A stretch of 7,106 bases of DNA from Thermoplasmata archaeon (GTDB lineage Archaea; Thermoplasmatota; Penumbrarchaeia; Penumbrarchaeales; EX4484-36): positions 1 through 7,106 of the forward strand of contig JAGHBW010000106.1 of the NCBI GenBank assembly GCA_021160765.1, read 5' to 3'. This document shows, piece after piece, positions 5,401-7,106 of the stretch. The position numbers and the translations under genes were made by a program. Below the pieces are notes generated by a model, which saw only the letters and a list, made by a program, of their open reading frames with translations, was not told the origin of the DNA and searched no databases. Every line of letters starts with the position of its first letter. Position 1 is the stretch's first letter.

Positions 5401-5646
5401 TCACCCTCCACCCACCGGGGGGAATATGCTAACCTGGTCCCCCTCTTTAATAAACTTTTCTGAATCAGCGCTTCGGTGATTCACGGATACGAAAATAGAT
5501 CCATTGTGCTTCTCAAGCTCTGGATGCTTCTTGAGAACGAGTTTAAGCAACTCTCCTACGGTTACCTTCCCCCCCATCTCTAAAACCTCCTCCCCAATAC
5601 CGAGAAGCTCTCTGAAAAGTCCGTAATAGTTTACCTTCACTTTCAA
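5401..5646 (-). CDS. MoaD/ThiS-like ubiquitin-fold sulfur carrier or modifier (SAMP-like)
   Basis: This 81-residue protein has the beta-grasp pattern MKVKVNYYGLFRELLG, VTVGELLKLVLKKHPEL, IFVSVNHR, EGDQVSIFPPVGGG. The FPP-x-GG C-terminus is that of MoaD (molybdopterin synthase small subunit) and archaeal SAMPs, in which the terminal Gly is adenylated by an E1-like enzyme and then carries sulfur or is joined to lysines. Here it ends in three Gly. No MoaE or E1-like gene lies in the window. The start is a TTG at 5646: GGTGG (5653-5657) sits 6 bases upstream and the A-strand begins there. That ribosome site follows directly on the stop codon of the coiled-coil gene, suggesting coupled translation. 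A role in molybdopterin, tRNA thiolation, nickel-pincer sulfur supply or protein modification is possible; the sequence alone does not decide. Confidence 0.88.
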   Translation of the reverse strand: MKVKVNYYGLFRELLGIGEEVLEMGGKVTVGELLKLVLKKHPELEKHNGSIFVSVNHRSADSEKFIKEGDQVSIFPPVGGG

Positions 5647-5652
5647 TTGGTA

Positions 5653-5658
5653 CCACCC
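5653..5658 (-). promoter_or_regulatory. Ribosome binding site that fixes the TTG start of the moaD-like gene
   Basis: On the minus strand GGGTGG begins with the last base of the coiled-coil gene's TAG stop and stands 6 bases before TTG at 5646. No ATG is available nearby, so this supports the rare start codon and translational coupling. Confidence 0.6.
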
Positions 5659-6548
5659 TACAGGGAGATCTTCTTTCCTTTTTTCAGCTTCTCTATGGCC
5701 TCCTCCGTAACCTCCTCTATAGCCTCCTCGTCCTGGAGGGTTTTTAGCACCTCTTCATGATGCTTTTTTACAAGCTCCTCTGCCTCCTGATAGATCTTCC
5801 GCCGGCTCTCTCTTAATTGAAGCACCCTCTCCCTCAATTCCAAAAACCGTCTATGGTAGGAATCAGCCACCTCTCTCTTTCTCAGATACTCCTTGTGATA
5901 ATGGTCAGCCTCTCTCCGTAAGTGGTCCAAGGTGGGCTCGTACTTCTTCATCTCCTCCTTTATGCTGTCTAGATCCTCCTCTAGGAGTTTTACAGAATCC
6001 CTTTCCTTACCCAGAAGGTCCTCTAATTTTTCTATTCTCTCCTCAATGGTCATCTCCCCCTCCAGCTCCTCTTCAATAGGAACCTTTATCCTGCTCTCAA
6101 TCTCTTTTAATCTCGTGGAAAGCTGCTTTATCTCCTCAAGAACTTTGCGTTCGTCCTTCAGGTTCATGGGTGTTGTCTGGAGCCGTTCCTCCAAATATTT
6201 AATTCTCATTTTGAGGTACTCTGGGTCGTCGAGAGAACCCTTCTCCCCACCGCCTCTTCTCCCCATAAGAATGTTCCTCAATGTCCTAAGTTGAGAGGAG
6301 AAGTACCTTATCCTCTCTCTATGTATCTTCAGCTCCTCAATGAGTTTACCCCTTCTCTCCCTCAGGTCTTTTATGCTGTCCAGAAGTTCTCTTCTCTTTC
6401 TGTTCATCTCATCTCTAAGCTCTCTAAGCACCCGGGCCTCCTCGTTCATCGCATCTCTTTTCTCTCTCAGGGCGGTGAGCCTCTTCTCAGCGTTGTCAAG
6501 TTCAGCGTTTATCTCTCTAAGCAGAGCCTCCTGCTCCTCTGCCACCAT
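5658..6548 (-). CDS. Long archaeal coiled-coil protein, COG1340-like
   Basis: These 296 residues are almost wholly charged helix with heptad patterning: residues 1-95 (for example ALREKRDAMNEEARVLRELR), a Gly-rich break at 96-105 (GRRGGGEKGS), then helix from 110 to about 290. After the break comes YLEERLQTTPMNLKDERKVL, which resembles the conserved centre of the archaeal COG1340 coiled-coil family; length and repeated EKRDxxNE-type units also fit. There is no signal peptide, membrane segment or ATPase motif, so it is not an SMC/Rad50 protein itself. It likely forms an antiparallel or dimeric rod; its function is unknown. GAGGTGA lies 6 bases before the ATG at 6548. It sits between larB and the moaD-like gene, 48 and 11 bases away, in one probable transcript. 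Antisense frames here are Ser/Leu-rich shadows. Confidence 0.85.
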   Translation of the reverse strand: MVAEEQEALLREINAELDNAEKRLTALREKRDAMNEEARVLRELRDEMNRKRRELLDSIKDLRERRGKLIEELKIHRERIRYFSSQLRTLRNILMGRRGGGEKGSLDDPEYLKMRIKYLEERLQTTPMNLKDERKVLEEIKQLSTRLKEIESRIKVPIEEELEGEMTIEERIEKLEDLLGKERDSVKLLEEDLDSIKEEMKKYEPTLDHLRREADHYHKEYLRKREVADSYHRRFLELRERVLQLRESRRKIYQEAEELVKKHHEEVLKTLQDEEAIEEVTEEAIEKLKKGKKISL

Positions 6549-6596
6549 TCCACGTCACCTCAAAAAGAATCTGAACTCCTTTTCAGGATGTAATCT

Positions 6597-7106
6597 CTAT
6601 CCTGTTATCTCTTTTAACTTTTCCCTTATAGCCTTTATCCTTCTCAGCATTTTTAGGGCCACCATGGCTGCTGTGAAACCGGAATCAATATTCACCACAG
6701 CCAGAGGTGCGCAACTCTGAAGCATTGCCTTAAGAGCTGCTTCTCCACCGCCGCCATACCCGTACCCTACACTAACAGGAACTCCAATGACAGGAATAGG
6801 GATTAAAGCGGAGAGGAGTGTTGGAAGCGCACCTTCCCGCCCAGCGAAGACTATGCCGATGTCATATTCCCCACTCTCCACCTCCTTTACCACGGGAAGC
6901 AGTCTATGAACACCTGCTACCCCCACATCGTAGAAACATTTAACTTCTGCACCATAGAAAAGAAGGATGGCCCTCGCCTCCTCGGCCACGGGGATATCTG
7001 AGGTACCAGCTGTAACCAACAGAACCCTCCCCACCACATCCCTTCTCCTCCCGCGCTCCCTTATTGTTAAAACTCTTCCTCTATCCCAGTACTGCGCCTC
7101 ATATAC
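6597..7106 (-). CDS. larB: LarB, nickel-pincer nucleotide cofactor biosynthesis, N-terminus outside window
   Basis: The frame is open from the window edge (7106) to the TAG at 6597, giving 169 visible residues, so the gene is truncated by the window; full LarB is about 250 residues. The GTG at 7037 is internal, because the codons upstream (AQYWDRGRVLTIRERGR) continue the family pattern. The visible part is the PurE-like domain, with VTAGTSDIPVAEEA, YDVGVAGVHRLL, AGREGALP, IGVPVSVGYG, LQSCAPLAVVNIDSGFTAA. LarB carboxylates and hydrolyses nicotinic acid adenine dinucleotide to pyridinium-3,5-biscarboxylate mononucleotide, first step to the nickel-pincer cofactor. Glu91 and Cys132 (visible numbering) are 41 residues apart, as are the catalytic Glu180 and Cys221 of Lactiplantibacillus plantarum LarB. 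It heads the visible gene run with the coiled-coil, moaD-like and nfo-like genes. LarC and LarE are not in the window. Confidence 0.93.
   Translation of the reverse strand, partial: VYEAQYWDRGRVLTIRERGRRRDVVGRVLLVTAGTSDIPVAEEARAILLFYGAEVKCFYDVGVAGVHRLLPVVKEVESGEYDIGIVFAGREGALPTLLSALIPIPVIGVPVSVGYGYGGGGEAALKAMLQSCAPLAVVNIDSGFTAAMVALKMLRRIKAIREKLKEITG

Noticed and set aside
5932..6720. Plus-strand frames rich in Ser and Leu
   Set aside because: They are mirror images of Glu/Arg/Lys-rich coiled-coil and larB codons on the minus strand.
6597..7037. Complete 146-residue gene starting at GTG 7037
   Set aside because: The frame continues to the window edge with LarB-like residues, so the GTG is an internal valine codon and the gene is partial.

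Overview
The window looks archaeal and chromosomal. The single-stranded DNA-binding protein is of the Sulfolobus/Thermoplasma single-OB-fold type with an RG-rich tail. A long coiled-coil protein resembles archaeal COG1340. An endonuclease IV-like TIM-barrel protein has an archaeal-style N-terminus. Promoters are TATA boxes about 25 bases before short-leader or leaderless starts, mixed with GGTG-type ribosome binding sites. The tRNA gene does not encode CCA. Arg codons are mostly AGG/AGA. A Thermoplasmata-like euryarchaeon is my best guess, but I cannot prove a lineage.

Layout. Bases 1-1404 (minus) hold most of a secreted or membrane-anchored right-handed beta-helix (NosD-like) protein whose C-terminus lies outside the window. 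Two unrecognised minus-strand genes follow (1590-1880 and 1911-2381). The second is divergent from the ssDNA-binding protein gene (2509-2970, plus), which is followed by a small basic protein gene (3006-3290, plus). Next is an intergenic block (3291-3512) between convergent genes. It carries two near-identical 70/71-bp units with inverted ends, derived in part from the 3' end of the neighbouring tRNA-Leu(UAG) gene, and a spacer with two strong stem-loops. The tRNA-Leu gene (3513-3595, minus) follows, then a membrane-anchored PKD-domain surface protein (3611-4447, minus).

The right side (4499-7106, minus) is a compact gene run read from right to left: larB (5' end outside the window), a COG1340-like coiled-coil protein, a MoaD/ThiS-like ubiquitin-fold protein ending in Gly-Gly-Gly, and an endonuclease IV-like protein. 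Gaps are 48, 11 and 23 bases, each with a good ribosome binding site, so co-transcription is likely. LarB starts synthesis of the nickel-pincer nucleotide, a pathway that needs sulfur insertion. A sulfur-carrier or modifier protein nearby is therefore suggestive, though not proof of a link.

The most unusual part of the window is the tRNA-Leu-associated repeat block at 3297-3534. The other notable point is the endonuclease IV-like protein, which seems to lack most of the family's metal ligands.
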